A stretch of 64,000 bases of DNA. Source: Acidiferrum sp963771295. GTDB taxonomy: Bacteria > Acidobacteriota > Terriglobia > Acidiferrales > UBA7541. This document shows positions 42,915 to 50,229 of this stretch, piece after piece. Position 1 is the stretch's first letter. Every line of letters starts with the position of its first letter. The position numbers were made by a program, and so were the translations under genes. The notes beneath the pieces are model-generated. The model did no database searches. It was not told the origin of the DNA and saw only the letters and a list, made by a program, of their open reading frames with translations. The DNA lies in assembly GCA_963771295.1 (NCBI GenBank), contig CAVYTB010000005.1:1054001-1118000 (forward strand). The letters run 5' to 3'.

Positions 42915-42991
42915 ATTCGACGCTTATTCTACGCATTATTCTACGCACTGTCTCTAGCAATCTACGCATAAGCTACGCACTATTCGACGCA
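42915..42991 (-). promoter_or_regulatory. Six helically phased 10-bp repeats upstream of fic
   Basis: Copies of ATTCKACGCA (plus strand) lie at 42915, 42926, 42938, 42959, 42970 and 42982, so the steps are 11, 12, 21, 11 and 12 bp: one or two helical turns. The core CKACGC is kept in all; only the first three bases vary. The array begins one base before the fic ATG. This looks like a multi-dimer operator. Confidence 0.75.
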
Positions 42992-43081
42992 TGTTTAAAG
43001 CCTTACCCTACAATTAGATACAAGCATTTTGCTGCCACGGAGATTAATCGCACCCCTCCAGATCGACTGCGAATAACCTTG

Positions 43082-43364
43082 CTAAACCTTCGGATTCCTC
43101 AGCTGGCGTTCTTCGATTGCCTTCAAAGCGCTCGCAAACAGATCCTGAAGATCGTTCATATTTGTATTCCAGAAAGTGACCGTACTGCTATCGTCATCGT
43201 CGGGGCGATGCATGAACGGTCCCTTATACTGTTTTCCGTCCACTGTGGCTGGCAGATGTAAGTAGAATCTGATTCCTCTGAGCTTTCTTGATTTTTCGCG
43301 GCAAACTCTGCAACGCAGCGGCTTTTGTCTCTTCTTCAACCTCAACGTAGTATTTCAACGTCAC
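43082..43364 (-). pseudogene. Probable frameshifted small gene
   Basis: Reading from a GTG at 43364, the first 29 codons give TLKYYVEVEEETKAAALQSL, then the coherent protein continues in another frame as GIRFYLHLPATVDGKQYKG and DSSTVTFWNTNMNDLQDLFASALKAIEERQ to a stop at 43082. Joined, this would be about 93 residues. The reading is tentative. Its 5' end overlaps the plus-strand propeller gene. Confidence 0.35.
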
Positions 43365-44326
43365 TTCGGTACGGAATTGTCGACAAGACTCGAGTCTCCG
43401 GTTTCGACCTCGTGTCTCACAAGATAATCTGGACATATCCGACGACACATGCCGTGCGGTCAAATGCGGTTCGGATTGGAGACCGCTTGTACTTCGTCTC
43501 CGACGACCGTGTGGTTCATTGCATTTCAGTCAGAGGCAAGCCCCTGTGGGCGAAGCCGTTGACCTCGAATCCCACCCTGGGAACGACGGGGCCGTCGATC
43601 GTTGCGGCGTTGGGCCGGCTGTTCGTGCCAGACGACAAGTCCGTGTACGCCGTAACCCCCGATGGTCAGATCCAGACGTATGCGATGGGCGAGAACGTAT
43701 CTCGGAGTCTGGTGCAGGGGCGGCGGCGGGTGTTTTCGGCCATTCACAACGGTCCACTTCTGGTGTTTGACGACCCGGCCCAAGCACCAACTCGTGTGAG
43801 TACCGGGCTAAAAACTGCCGCGCTATCCGCGTTCGGCGACGCGGTCTGCGTCGTGAGCTTTGGTCCGACGTACCAGCTCCAATGCCTGGAGCAAGAGACA
43901 CTTCGCGAGCTGTGGCGCGCCGATCTGCCGAATGAGTTGGGCGCATATAACGGGCTTGAGCAGGACGGCGAGAACGTGTTCGTCCTGGCACAGGGCCGTG
44001 CACTGGCCTTCAACGTTGCGACGGGGAGCCGGCTATGGGCCACCGACGAGTTCACGAGCTTTGCATTTTTCAAGACCTTCGGTCGAGCGGCCGTGACGCG
44101 CAACGGCCATTTCGACCTTGAGTGGCGTGACGCGTCTTCGGGCGAAGTGATCGCAATATGGGGAAAACGAGACGGCGGCTTTGCCTCGAATGTTGTGATG
44201 GCCGGTGGCAATGTCCTCGTCGAGATCAGCGACAATAGCCATCGGGGTGATGGCCTGCGTCTGTTGAGGGTTCCAGACGCGCTCAAGCAGCGACTCAGCA
44301 ATGCCACAAAAGGAGCAATGCGCTGA
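43325..44326 (+). CDS. PQQ-type beta-propeller protein, apparently 5'-truncated
   Basis: A 333-residue frame. SGFDLVSHKIIWTYPTTHAV, RIGDRLYFVSDDRVVHCISVRGKPLWAKPL and GRLFVPDDKSVYAVTPDG are blades of a PQQ-like propeller; later ENVFVLAQGRALAFNVATGSRLWATDEF repeats the pattern. There is no signal peptide, and the first blade starts abruptly after about 28 residues that read like chance translation of the neighbour. Codon use is more GC-rich than in adjacent island genes. It could be the surviving 3' part of a larger gene. The true start is uncertain. Confidence 0.6.
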   Translation: MSLLQPQRSISTSLRYGIVDKTRVSGFDLVSHKIIWTYPTTHAVRSNAVRIGDRLYFVSDDRVVHCISVRGKPLWAKPLTSNPTLGTTGPSIVAALGRLFVPDDKSVYAVTPDGQIQTYAMGENVSRSLVQGRRRVFSAIHNGPLLVFDDPAQAPTRVSTGLKTAALSAFGDAVCVVSFGPTYQLQCLEQETLRELWRADLPNELGAYNGLEQDGENVFVLAQGRALAFNVATGSRLWATDEFTSFAFFKTFGRAAVTRNGHFDLEWRDASSGEVIAIWGKRDGGFASNVVMAGGNVLVEISDNSHRGDGLRLLRVPDALKQRLSNATKGAMR

Positions 44327-44509
44327 GATTGACCTGATTATGCGAGCGAGTTTTTCAAAACGTTTAGGGATAATGGCGATTCTCGGAATCCCGAGATAAT
44401 CCATCGAAAACATAAACCGCACGAAACTACACAGCGGCCTTGCTCTGTCTAGGACCACTGAGTCCTGAAGGTTTCCAAGGTCGGAGGATTTCCATCGCAT
44501 TCCCGCCAG

Positions 44510-45202
44510 CTACAGCGAGGCAATCTCTGTCAGTCGCAAAATAATGGTGCCGACTCTTTCTTGGCTCGCGGCGTCCGGAGGCACATGGCTGGGGAGAGCG
44601 TCGTTAAAGGCAGGGATCGAAATCAACCTCTTGATTTCCTTCGCCAGGTAACTGCGCACATTGCTCTCCGCAGCTCGAATGTCTCCGAGCAATTCAGCAC
44701 GACCGTCGACAACAGCAATAATGTCTTCCAGATCCCTGCTCCCGGCAAAATCATCATTTCCGCGCCGCTCAAAAGCCTCGAGCTTTGAAGCGCAGAAATA
44801 TACCGGCGCCACCAACCGAATCTTCAATCCATTTTCGAGCTCGCGTTCTTCCGAATGTTCCATTGCCGGCCGATACCATGAATTCGAGAAACCGAGAACC
44901 TTTGGATCGAGCGGCATCACATCAAGAGTCGTCGTCTCTTGCCGCCAACGGCAGCGCGGCGCGTCTTCTCTTGTGTCTTCTTGAAAGCCGAGCTTTTTGA
45001 GTCTTTCCGAAAAAGTATCGTATCCAGCATAGGACGTGATTTCCGCAATCGCATCCACATCAAAAGTTGGACGCACGTCGGCCGCTGCCTTATCTGTGAT
45101 AAGCAGTGCCGTCGCACAACCGCCCACGAACACCAATTCTCCGAGCAGCGGCTCGAGCAACTTGGCTGCATCCGTCAGAAGTTCGAGATTAGGATTGGCC
45201 AT
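44510..45202 (-). CDS. AbiEii/MenT-like nucleotidyltransferase (toxin candidate)
   Basis: A 230-residue protein of the polymerase-beta nucleotidyltransferase type. LVFVGGCATALLI is the GG motif; RPTFDVDAIAEI holds the DxD pair; TTTLDVMPLDP has the third Asp; YFCASKLEAFERRGNDDFAGSRDLEDIIAVVDGR is the Lys-rich helix and following Asp typical of AbiEii. Relatives act as toxins in type IV systems or modify tRNA. It overlaps the winged-helix gene upstream by 14 nt, so the two form one operon. Confidence 0.82.
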   Translation of the reverse strand: MANPNLELLTDAAKLLEPLLGELVFVGGCATALLITDKAAADVRPTFDVDAIAEITSYAGYDTFSERLKKLGFQEDTREDAPRCRWRQETTTLDVMPLDPKVLGFSNSWYRPAMEHSEERELENGLKIRLVAPVYFCASKLEAFERRGNDDFAGSRDLEDIIAVVDGRAELLGDIRAAESNVRSYLAKEIKRLISIPAFNDALPSHVPPDAASQERVGTIILRLTEIASL

Positions 45203-45728
45203 GAGCCGACCTTAACCTGTGGACTAAATCGCGCTCAGCTAGATTTCGCTCGCGCGCGCGTCCATCCCGAATTGCATCTACGAGCGCCAGAAATTGGTAG
45301 AGCGCTGGGTCACGTAACGCGGCATGCGGCACGCTTTTGTAGAGAGGATCGAGGCTAACACCACGGGTTTCGCCGTCAGGCCAGGGCCAGACTGGCGGCA
45401 AATCGTTCGAGGTGGCGATTTCACTCTTCAGCGGCTCGGCTGCATACGAAGTGGCAACGCCCCTCGTCACCTCGCCGTGCTCCGCAGGAAAGGCGTATTT
45501 CAGTCCATGGACCAAGAATTCTTCAAGACCAGAAATATTCAGTTTGTCTTTCAGCGCGGGACCATGCAGAAGCTTCGAGCTTCTCAGGCGCTGAATGGCT
45601 CCATGAACTTCCGAGGGGCTAAGGCCAAGATCACTCGCTACAATCGACATTGCTGGACGACCGTTCGGATAGCCGAAGAGCTTCAGCGCAACCACGACGT
45701 CTTGGGGCTTCAGGTTCATGGTTGACAT
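45189..45728 (-). CDS. Winged-helix regulator, probable antitoxin partner
   Basis: A 179-residue protein. PQDVVVALKLFGYPNGRPAMSIVASDLGLSPSEVHGAIQRLRSSKLLHG is a winged helix near the N-terminus. The C-terminal half (PPVWPWPDGETRGVSLDPLYKSVPHAALRDPALYQFLALVDAIRDGRARERNLAERDL) ends in a domain I cannot name. The ATG at 45728 is chosen because a palindromic operator lies directly upstream. The 14-nt overlap with the nucleotidyltransferase suggests a toxin-antitoxin-type pair, though it is not a standard AbiEi. Confidence 0.75.
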   Translation of the reverse strand: MSTMNLKPQDVVVALKLFGYPNGRPAMSIVASDLGLSPSEVHGAIQRLRSSKLLHGPALKDKLNISGLEEFLVHGLKYAFPAEHGEVTRGVATSYAAEPLKSEIATSNDLPPVWPWPDGETRGVSLDPLYKSVPHAALRDPALYQFLALVDAIRDGRARERNLAERDLVHRLRSAHGQS

Positions 45729-45733
45729 TCTAT

Positions 45734-45750
45734 ATTCGCGATTCGCGAAT
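45734..45750 (-). promoter_or_regulatory. Palindromic operator of the nucleotidyltransferase operon
   Basis: ATTCGCGATTCGCGAAT is a 17-bp palindrome around one central base, 5 bp upstream of the regulator ATG at 45728. The regulator very probably binds it. Confidence 0.65.
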
Positions 45751-46082
45751 AGCAAATGAAATCTTAGGGAGGCATAAGTCCCTTCTTTTGCCAAACATCA
45801 TAGTTAAGACGACGACACCGCTGAGCTGAGAGTTTTGGCGACTGAAGTTTAGAGGATGCGGAACGCGCGATGTAACTCTCGCTACGCTGACTTGGAAGGG
45901 GAGGGCGGGGTCAGTATGTGAACTCTGATTCGCGTGGCGCCATGTTGTTGTGAACACCGCCGCAAAAAAGGGCACGTCGAGCGCGAACGGCGAGTACGTA
46001 AAGCTGCCGCGCACACGAGTTACAGTGAGTCGCGGAGTCCCATCGGGAAAGAACGGCTGCTCTCCGCACAGTCAAAGCGAAT

Positions 46083-46369
46083 CTACCGATTAGCCATTTT
46101 CTGGGCCATGTATAGAATAAGCTTGCGATCTTCTTCCTCCGCTTTACTCAAGTACACCGTCTCCGCGTACTGTTGCAGGGTCATTAGGCCCGTTGACTTG
46201 CAGGCCTTGATTCAGCGGGTCAAGAACTTCATCGGCCAGTGGACGGACACTACGCTTAGTGCGATATTGGTCGTTGTAAGTCGGCCAGCTTGCGCGACAC
46301 CTGCTTACCGTCCACACGGTAGCGGACATGCCAAGCGCCGTTGGTCTGGTAGATGTATCCCTTTTGCAT
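46083..46369 (-). pseudogene. Remnant of a tyrosine-type integrase N-terminus
   Basis: From an ATG at 46369 the frame reads MQKGYIYQTNGAWHVRYRVD and GKQVSRKLADLQ, the start I know from phage/island integrases, then stops. In other frames NQGLQVNG and MTLQQYAETVYL continue the arm-binding domain, up to about 46083. Several frameshifts and stops separate the pieces and no catalytic domain follows. It lies 80 bp from tRNA-Ser and points away from it, as integrase genes beside tRNA attachment sites often do. Confidence 0.6.
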
Positions 46370-46449
46370 GTCGAAAATCTATCGGACCAAGGGTGAATGT
46401 GCAACAGAATGTGCAACGCTGGTTTTCACAAGTGCAATAGAATCACTGC

Positions 46450-46539
46450 GGAGGAGTGGCAGAGTGGTTAAATGCGGCGGTCTTGAAAACCGTTAGACTC
46501 GAAAGGGTCTCGGGGGTTCGAATCCCTCCTCCTCCGCCA
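46450..46539 (+). tRNA. tRNA-Ser (anticodon UGA)
   Basis: 90 nt including encoded CCA. The acceptor GGAGGAG pairs with CTCCTCC, the anticodon loop contains TGA (46484-46486), a long variable arm of class II type is present (ACTCGAAAGGGTCT), and the T arm is GGGGGTTCGAATCCCTC. Serine is confirmed by the long variable arm and the G73 discriminator. Confidence 0.96.
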
Positions 46540-46553
46540 GTTTTGGGTCCAGC

Positions 46554-46597
46554 CCGGACACATGGGTGACACAACGTACCGGAGACATAAGTAACAC
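46554..46597. repeat. Two imperfect 19-20-bp tandem repeats behind tRNA-Ser
   Basis: CCGGACACATGGGTGACACA (46554-46573) and CCGGAGACATAAGTAACAC (46579-46597) start 25 bp apart. The sequence resembles the ends of IS481-type elements as I remember them (CCGGAGACATGGGTAACAC). No transposase gene is next to it, so it would be a scar. Confidence 0.45.
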
Positions 46598-46704
46598 TTT
46601 TGGGCCCGTGGATTTTGGACAGGCAACAACGAGAACCGCCGGTAAGCAACAGCATTCAAGAATTTCCGATGCTTTCTGTTTCAACTCTGTCGAGGATCAT
46701 TGCG

Positions 46705-47391
46705 ATGAATCGAATTTTCACTGTTTCCACGAGGCTGTTGCTGGTGATGCTTACGGCAGCATGGGTGACAACGTTTGAGGCAAAAGAGCCGGCGCACTTC
46801 GTTCCGGCGAATGTGAGCAAAGCAGGAAATATTCCGTATCCCGCGGGTAGCCTGGACGCGGGCGTGGTGACATTTTCGGTAGACCTGGACGAGACAGGCC
46901 AGGTATCTGCAGTGACAATTCTGAGGGACATTCCCTCGGTATCTGGGCCGGCCACGGCGGCGGTGCGCTCTTGGACGTACACGGCCGCGACGCTGGATGG
47001 AAAGCCCGTGGCATCGATGCTGACGATCAACATCGTGTACGATCCCGGCTTTCTTGGCGCGGACAACATTCCGCTGCCACCGCCGGCGCAAACTCAACCC
47101 ATCTCCAAGAAGGATCCGGCATTTTTTCCGCCGCAACTGAACACAGCCAGCTTTGCGCCATATCCTGCCAAGACGAGCGCCCAAGGAGCGGTGGTCCTGA
47201 ACGTGACGCTGGATCAGAATGGAAATGCCGCCAAGGTCGCGACGCTGCGGAGCGTTCCGCTGCTGACGGCGTCGGCAACCGGCGCCTTGGAAAAATGGAA
47301 TTTCAGCGCCGCAACGTACGAAGGGAAGCCGATCCAATCGCACATGGTTGTGGCGTTCGTGTTCCGGCCTGCGTCCGCGCCGGTTCCCTGA
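46705..47391 (+). CDS. Exported protein with two TonB C-terminal-like domains
   Basis: A 228-residue protein with a signal peptide (TRLLLVMLTAAWVTTFEA). It holds two similar domains of about 75 residues: AGNIPYPAGSLDAGVVTFSVDLDETGQVSAVTILRDIP...SWTYTAATLDGKPV, and ASFAPYPAKTSAQGAVVLNVTLDQNGNAAKVATLRSVP...KWNFSAATYEGKPIQSH. Both fit the TonB C-terminal fold (YP...G.V.v.v.ld..G.v..v.v). There is no cytoplasmic anchor or Pro-rich linker, so it is not a normal TonB. GAGGA lies 10 nt before the ATG at 46705. Confidence 0.78.
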   Translation: MNRIFTVSTRLLLVMLTAAWVTTFEAKEPAHFVPANVSKAGNIPYPAGSLDAGVVTFSVDLDETGQVSAVTILRDIPSVSGPATAAVRSWTYTAATLDGKPVASMLTINIVYDPGFLGADNIPLPPPAQTQPISKKDPAFFPPQLNTASFAPYPAKTSAQGAVVLNVTLDQNGNAAKVATLRSVPLLTASATGALEKWNFSAATYEGKPIQSHMVVAFVFRPASAPVP

Positions 47392-47431
47392 GAAGAAGGG
47401 CCACGAATGGAATCGCCGCGCATTGTAATAC

Positions 47432-47451
47432 ACAATAATACGTGATATTGT
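47432..47451 (+). promoter_or_regulatory. Near-palindromic operator of the RHH/RelE-ParE pair
   Basis: ACAATA-ATACGTGA-TATTGT is an inverted repeat of 6 bp with a centre ACGT, 9 bp before the antitoxin ATG. The ribbon-helix-helix protein encoded next is the likely binder. Confidence 0.55.
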
Positions 47452-47460
47452 TCCGGCAAT

Positions 47461-47712
47461 ATGAGCCGCAACGAGAAAACCATCAGTTTCCGCGCTGTCG
47501 CTGAGACGATCGAAGAGCTCGATACGCTGGCCGCCGCGCAAGACCGCCCGCGCAGCTATTTGATCAACGAGGCCATCGCCAGCTACATCGAACTGCACGC
47601 TTACCAGGACGCGCTGGTTCGCAAGGGCCTGGAAGAGCTACGGACAGGGCGCGTGATAAGCCATGAAGAGGTCGTAAAGGGACTTAAGAGGCCAAGGCCC
47701 GCCCGCCGGTGA
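47461..47712 (+). CDS. Ribbon-helix-helix antitoxin, ParD/RelB-like
   Basis: An 83-residue protein: KTISFRAVAETIEELDTLAAAQDRPRSYLINEAIASYIEL is a ribbon-helix-helix domain; the tail (YQDALVRKGLEELRTGRVISHEEVVKGLKR) is the usual toxin-binding helix with the GRVISHEEV motif of this family. It overlaps the toxin gene by 4 nt. Confidence 0.9.
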   Translation: MSRNEKTISFRAVAETIEELDTLAAAQDRPRSYLINEAIASYIELHAYQDALVRKGLEELRTGRVISHEEVVKGLKRPRPARR

Positions 47713-47993
47713 TCCAATGGACAGAGCAAGCCGCACAGCAGCTGTACCAGGCTAAAGAATACATCGCGCTGTCCAACAGCGAGGAAATCGCCGCGCGAGT
47801 CATGATGCAGATCGTTTCCAGCATTCAACAACTTGCTACCTTCCCGATGTCGGGGAGGCCAGGCCGGGTTCCCGGCACGCGTGAGTTGGTGATTCCCAAA
47901 ACGCCCTTCCTGGCTGCGTACGCCATCGAGAAAGCGGACATCGTAGTGCTGGCCATCTACCACGGCGCACAACGCTGGCCAGAGGGCTTCTAG
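47709..47993 (+). CDS. RelE/ParE-family toxin
   Basis: A 94-residue toxin: IQWTEQAAQQLYQAKEYIAL...VSSIQQLATFPMSGRPGRVPGTRELVIPKTPFLAAYAIEKADIVVLAIYHGAQRWPEGF. The RPGRVPGTRELVI and IYHGAQRWP motifs are diagnostic for the ParE/RelE fold. Target (ribosome-bound mRNA or gyrase) cannot be decided from sequence. The GTG start overlaps the antitoxin stop. Confidence 0.92.
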   Translation: MIQWTEQAAQQLYQAKEYIALSNSEEIAARVMMQIVSSIQQLATFPMSGRPGRVPGTRELVIPKTPFLAAYAIEKADIVVLAIYHGAQRWPEGF

Positions 47994-48074
47994 TCACTGC
48001 GACGTCCTGTTGCCCTGAAGACGCGAAAAGGACAGGAGATTCCTCACTCCGCAGACCAAAAGCCTTCGCACACT

Positions 48075-48683
48075 TCAGTCGTGCGGCAGGCCGACGGCAC
48101 GAAAACACAATTGCTGCAGGCGGTGAACGAGGCGGGCTCGGTTGACATGCTTCTCTTTGATGTGCGCATCGTCAACTACACCGTGCAGCGCGCTGAACAG
48201 GAAAACAGCGACGAAGCGAGGATCCTGGACGGACCAGGCGCGAGCGCTCGAGCCATCCTGAAGTAAATCGCAGAGAAAATCGATGGTGACATTCTCGACC
48301 AGCCCTTCGCGGGTGGGAGGGCGGGAGCTGTAGAAGAGAATGTCGTGCAGGCGAATGGAATCGAGATAACCCGAGACGGTAGACGCGGCCCATTCCGCAA
48401 GTTTTCCCTTCCAGTCGTCAGCGGGCCTTTGAGCCACCGCGGCTTTCACCTTCGCCAGGCGCTCTTGCCCGTAGCGATCGCCGAGCGCGGCGAGAACATC
48501 GTCTTTGGAGGAAAAATAAAGATAGAAGGTGCCTTTGGCGACATCGGCGGTGGAAGTGATTTGCTCAATGGTGGCGGATGCGACGCCGTGCTGCAGAAAT
48601 AGTTGCTGAGCGGCATTCATCAACTCACTGCGGCGTTCTTCTGGCGGCTTGGTCCTGGGACGAGGTTTGGATTTGGCGGACAT
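48075..48683 (-). CDS. TetR-family transcriptional regulator
   Basis: A 202-residue repressor. The HTH is ERRSELMNAAQQLFLQHGVASATIEQITSTADVAKGTFYLYFSSKDDVLAAL (residues about 15-65); the rest is the helical ligand domain. I chose the ATG at 48683 over an in-frame ATG at 48740. It lies downstream of the MFS exporter on the same strand, 217 bp away. The palindrome before that exporter gene is the likely target, with the drug or metabolite pumped out acting as inducer. Confidence 0.88.
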   Translation of the reverse strand: MSAKSKPRPRTKPPEERRSELMNAAQQLFLQHGVASATIEQITSTADVAKGTFYLYFSSKDDVLAALGDRYGQERLAKVKAAVAQRPADDWKGKLAEWAASTVSGYLDSIRLHDILFYSSRPPTREGLVENVTIDFLCDLLQDGSSARAWSVQDPRFVAVFLFSALHGVVDDAHIKEKHVNRARLVHRLQQLCFRAVGLPHD

Positions 48684-48802
48684 GGAGTCGATGAGCCTCT
48701 GCGACTGAACGCGGGTCAGTGACGGTAGGATAACGGACATGGGTGGCGAACGCGAGAGGCAAGAAAAGGCAAAGTCGGGGTTGCGATTCGGAAGAGACGA
48801 AG

Positions 48803-48926
48803 TGTGGCTGGCATAAAAGCCAGCGCTACGTTGAAGACAAAAGCCATGTGCGTTCGTGCCGGTCGGGCGGCGCGACGAGTCAAGCCCAAGAGCACAGCCT
48901 CTACTCTTGAAGGAGTGAGCTGCAGG
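48803..48926. repeat. Palindromic repeats between MFS and TetR genes
   Basis: CTGGC-ATAAAA-GCCAG-CGCTACG (48809-48830) matches the type at 16361. At 48901-48926 CTACTCTTGAAGGAGTGAGC plus TGCAGG is a mutated copy of the CTCACCCC-TGAA-GGGGTGAG type and overlaps the last codons of the MFS gene. Confidence 0.65.
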
Positions 48927-50190
48927 ATTCGACATCGCGGGCCGTGACTAGCTTGTCGGCAGTGCGAAGTTCGGGGAACAACCTGGCCCAGAGCGTCACC
49001 ACTGCCAGCGTGCCGACGCCACCCAGAAATGCCGCGGGCACGGTGCCGAACAGCGCGGCCGTGGCGCCAGATTCGAATTCGCCCAGTTCGCTGGAAGCGC
49101 CGATAAACATCCATTGCACGGCGCTGACGCGTCCGCGCATCGCGTCAGGCGTTGAGACCTGCACAAGCGTTTGGCGGATGACCATGCTGACCATGTCGAA
49201 AGCGCCGGCAGCGGCCAGGGCAGCAAGCGAAAGCCACAAATTTCTGGAAAGAGCGAAAACGATGGTGGCAAGACCGAAGCCTGCCACACAGAGAAGCATG
49301 CGCTTGCCCGCGCGTCGCTGGATGGTGCGATGCGCGAGGATGAGGCCAACGACGGCAGCGCCAATGCCCGGCGCGCAACGAAGGCAGCCGAGTCCCGCGG
49401 GGCCGACCGCGAGAACATCCTTGGCGTAGATGGGAAGCAAAGCGGTGACGCCGCCGAGGAGAACGGCGAAAAGGTCGAGCGAGATGATGGAGAACAACAA
49501 GCGGTTCGAACGAATGTAGCGAATGCCGCCCAGAGGACTGGCGTCGTTCGGTCCGGTTTCTTCCAAGCTGGCCACGGGTCGTTCACCGGTAAGGCGCAGC
49601 ACCTGCGTAAGTGCGACGAGATATAGCAGCGCGGAAAAGGAAAACATGCCGGGACCGCTGAGGGCATAGAGCAATCCACCAATGGCCGGTCCTACCAGCG
49701 CACAGACCTGCCACGCCGACGACACGACGGCGACGGCGCGCGGGAATTCTTCGGGGTCCACCAAGCGGGGCAGTGTTGCGGACATTGCTGGAGAGCAGAA
49801 GGCTTGTGCCGCGCCGATGATCGAAAGAAAAAGATACACCGGCAAGATAGAGAGCGTGCCGGAAGCAGACAAGGCAGCGAATGCAGCGACACAAAAGGCC
49901 TGTAAGAAGAGGGAGAGGCCGATGATTTTGCGGCGGTCGAGGCGATCGGCTGCGTGCCCCGCGAACAGAACCATGGCGAAATTGGGCAAGAAGCGCGCCA
50001 ATCCGACGTAGGCGAGACCCATGGCATTGTGAGTGGCGGAGTAGACGTACCAGCCGACGGCGACGTTGAGCATTTGGGAGCACAACTCGTCCAGAGCGCG
50101 GATGGCGATAAAGCTGCGAAGGGCGGGTTGGCGGCGAAGGAAGTGGAGTAGAGGGAGAGGGATAGGAGTGTTGCAGGCGATAGCGGCCAT
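48901..50190 (-). CDS. MFS exporter, EntS-like
   Basis: A 429-residue membrane protein with 12 hydrophobic segments. GWYVYSATHNAMGLAYVGLARFLPNFAMVLFAGHAADRLDRRKIIGLSLFLQA is the EntS/multidrug exporter start with the GxxADRxxRR loop; PRLVDPEEFPRAVAVVSSAWQVCALVGPAIGGLL is the helix 4-5 motif C, typical of antiporters. It probably expels a small molecule. The final residues (SCSSLLQE) come from a repeat inserted at the 3' end. The promoter holds a TetR-type operator. Confidence 0.88.
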   Translation of the reverse strand: MAAIACNTPIPLPLLHFLRRQPALRSFIAIRALDELCSQMLNVAVGWYVYSATHNAMGLAYVGLARFLPNFAMVLFAGHAADRLDRRKIIGLSLFLQAFCVAAFAALSASGTLSILPVYLFLSIIGAAQAFCSPAMSATLPRLVDPEEFPRAVAVVSSAWQVCALVGPAIGGLLYALSGPGMFSFSALLYLVALTQVLRLTGERPVASLEETGPNDASPLGGIRYIRSNRLLFSIISLDLFAVLLGGVTALLPIYAKDVLAVGPAGLGCLRCAPGIGAAVVGLILAHRTIQRRAGKRMLLCVAGFGLATIVFALSRNLWLSLAALAAAGAFDMVSMVIRQTLVQVSTPDAMRGRVSAVQWMFIGASSELGEFESGATAALFGTVPAAFLGGVGTLAVVTLWARLFPELRTADKLVTARDVESCSSLLQE

Positions 50191-50229
50191 GGTGAAGAGG
50201 CTCCTTCAGTGCGAGCTGAGACTATGTTG

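Larger units (their letters stand above)
34998..46539. mobile_element. Candidate tRNA-Ser-integrated genomic island, decayed
   Basis: The left edge is a 39-nt copy of the 5' half of tRNA-Ser (34998-35036). The right edge is an intact tRNA-Ser whose first 39 nt match it at 33 positions; both end in CGGCGGTCTTGAAA in the anticodon arm. An integrase remnant sits beside the intact tRNA. The DNA between carries an IS110 transposase, degraded genes and toxin-type genes, and looks less GC-rich in its first half. The displaced piece is a 5' half, which is rarer than 3' displacement. Boundaries are inferred. Confidence 0.6.

Noticed and set aside
45934..46440. Plus-strand open frame of 168 codons beside tRNA-Ser
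   Set aside because: It is antisense to the integrase remnant and has no ribosome site.
46443..46684. Short frames across tRNA-Ser
   Set aside because: They translate the tRNA itself (for example RRRDSNPRDP), a known artefact.
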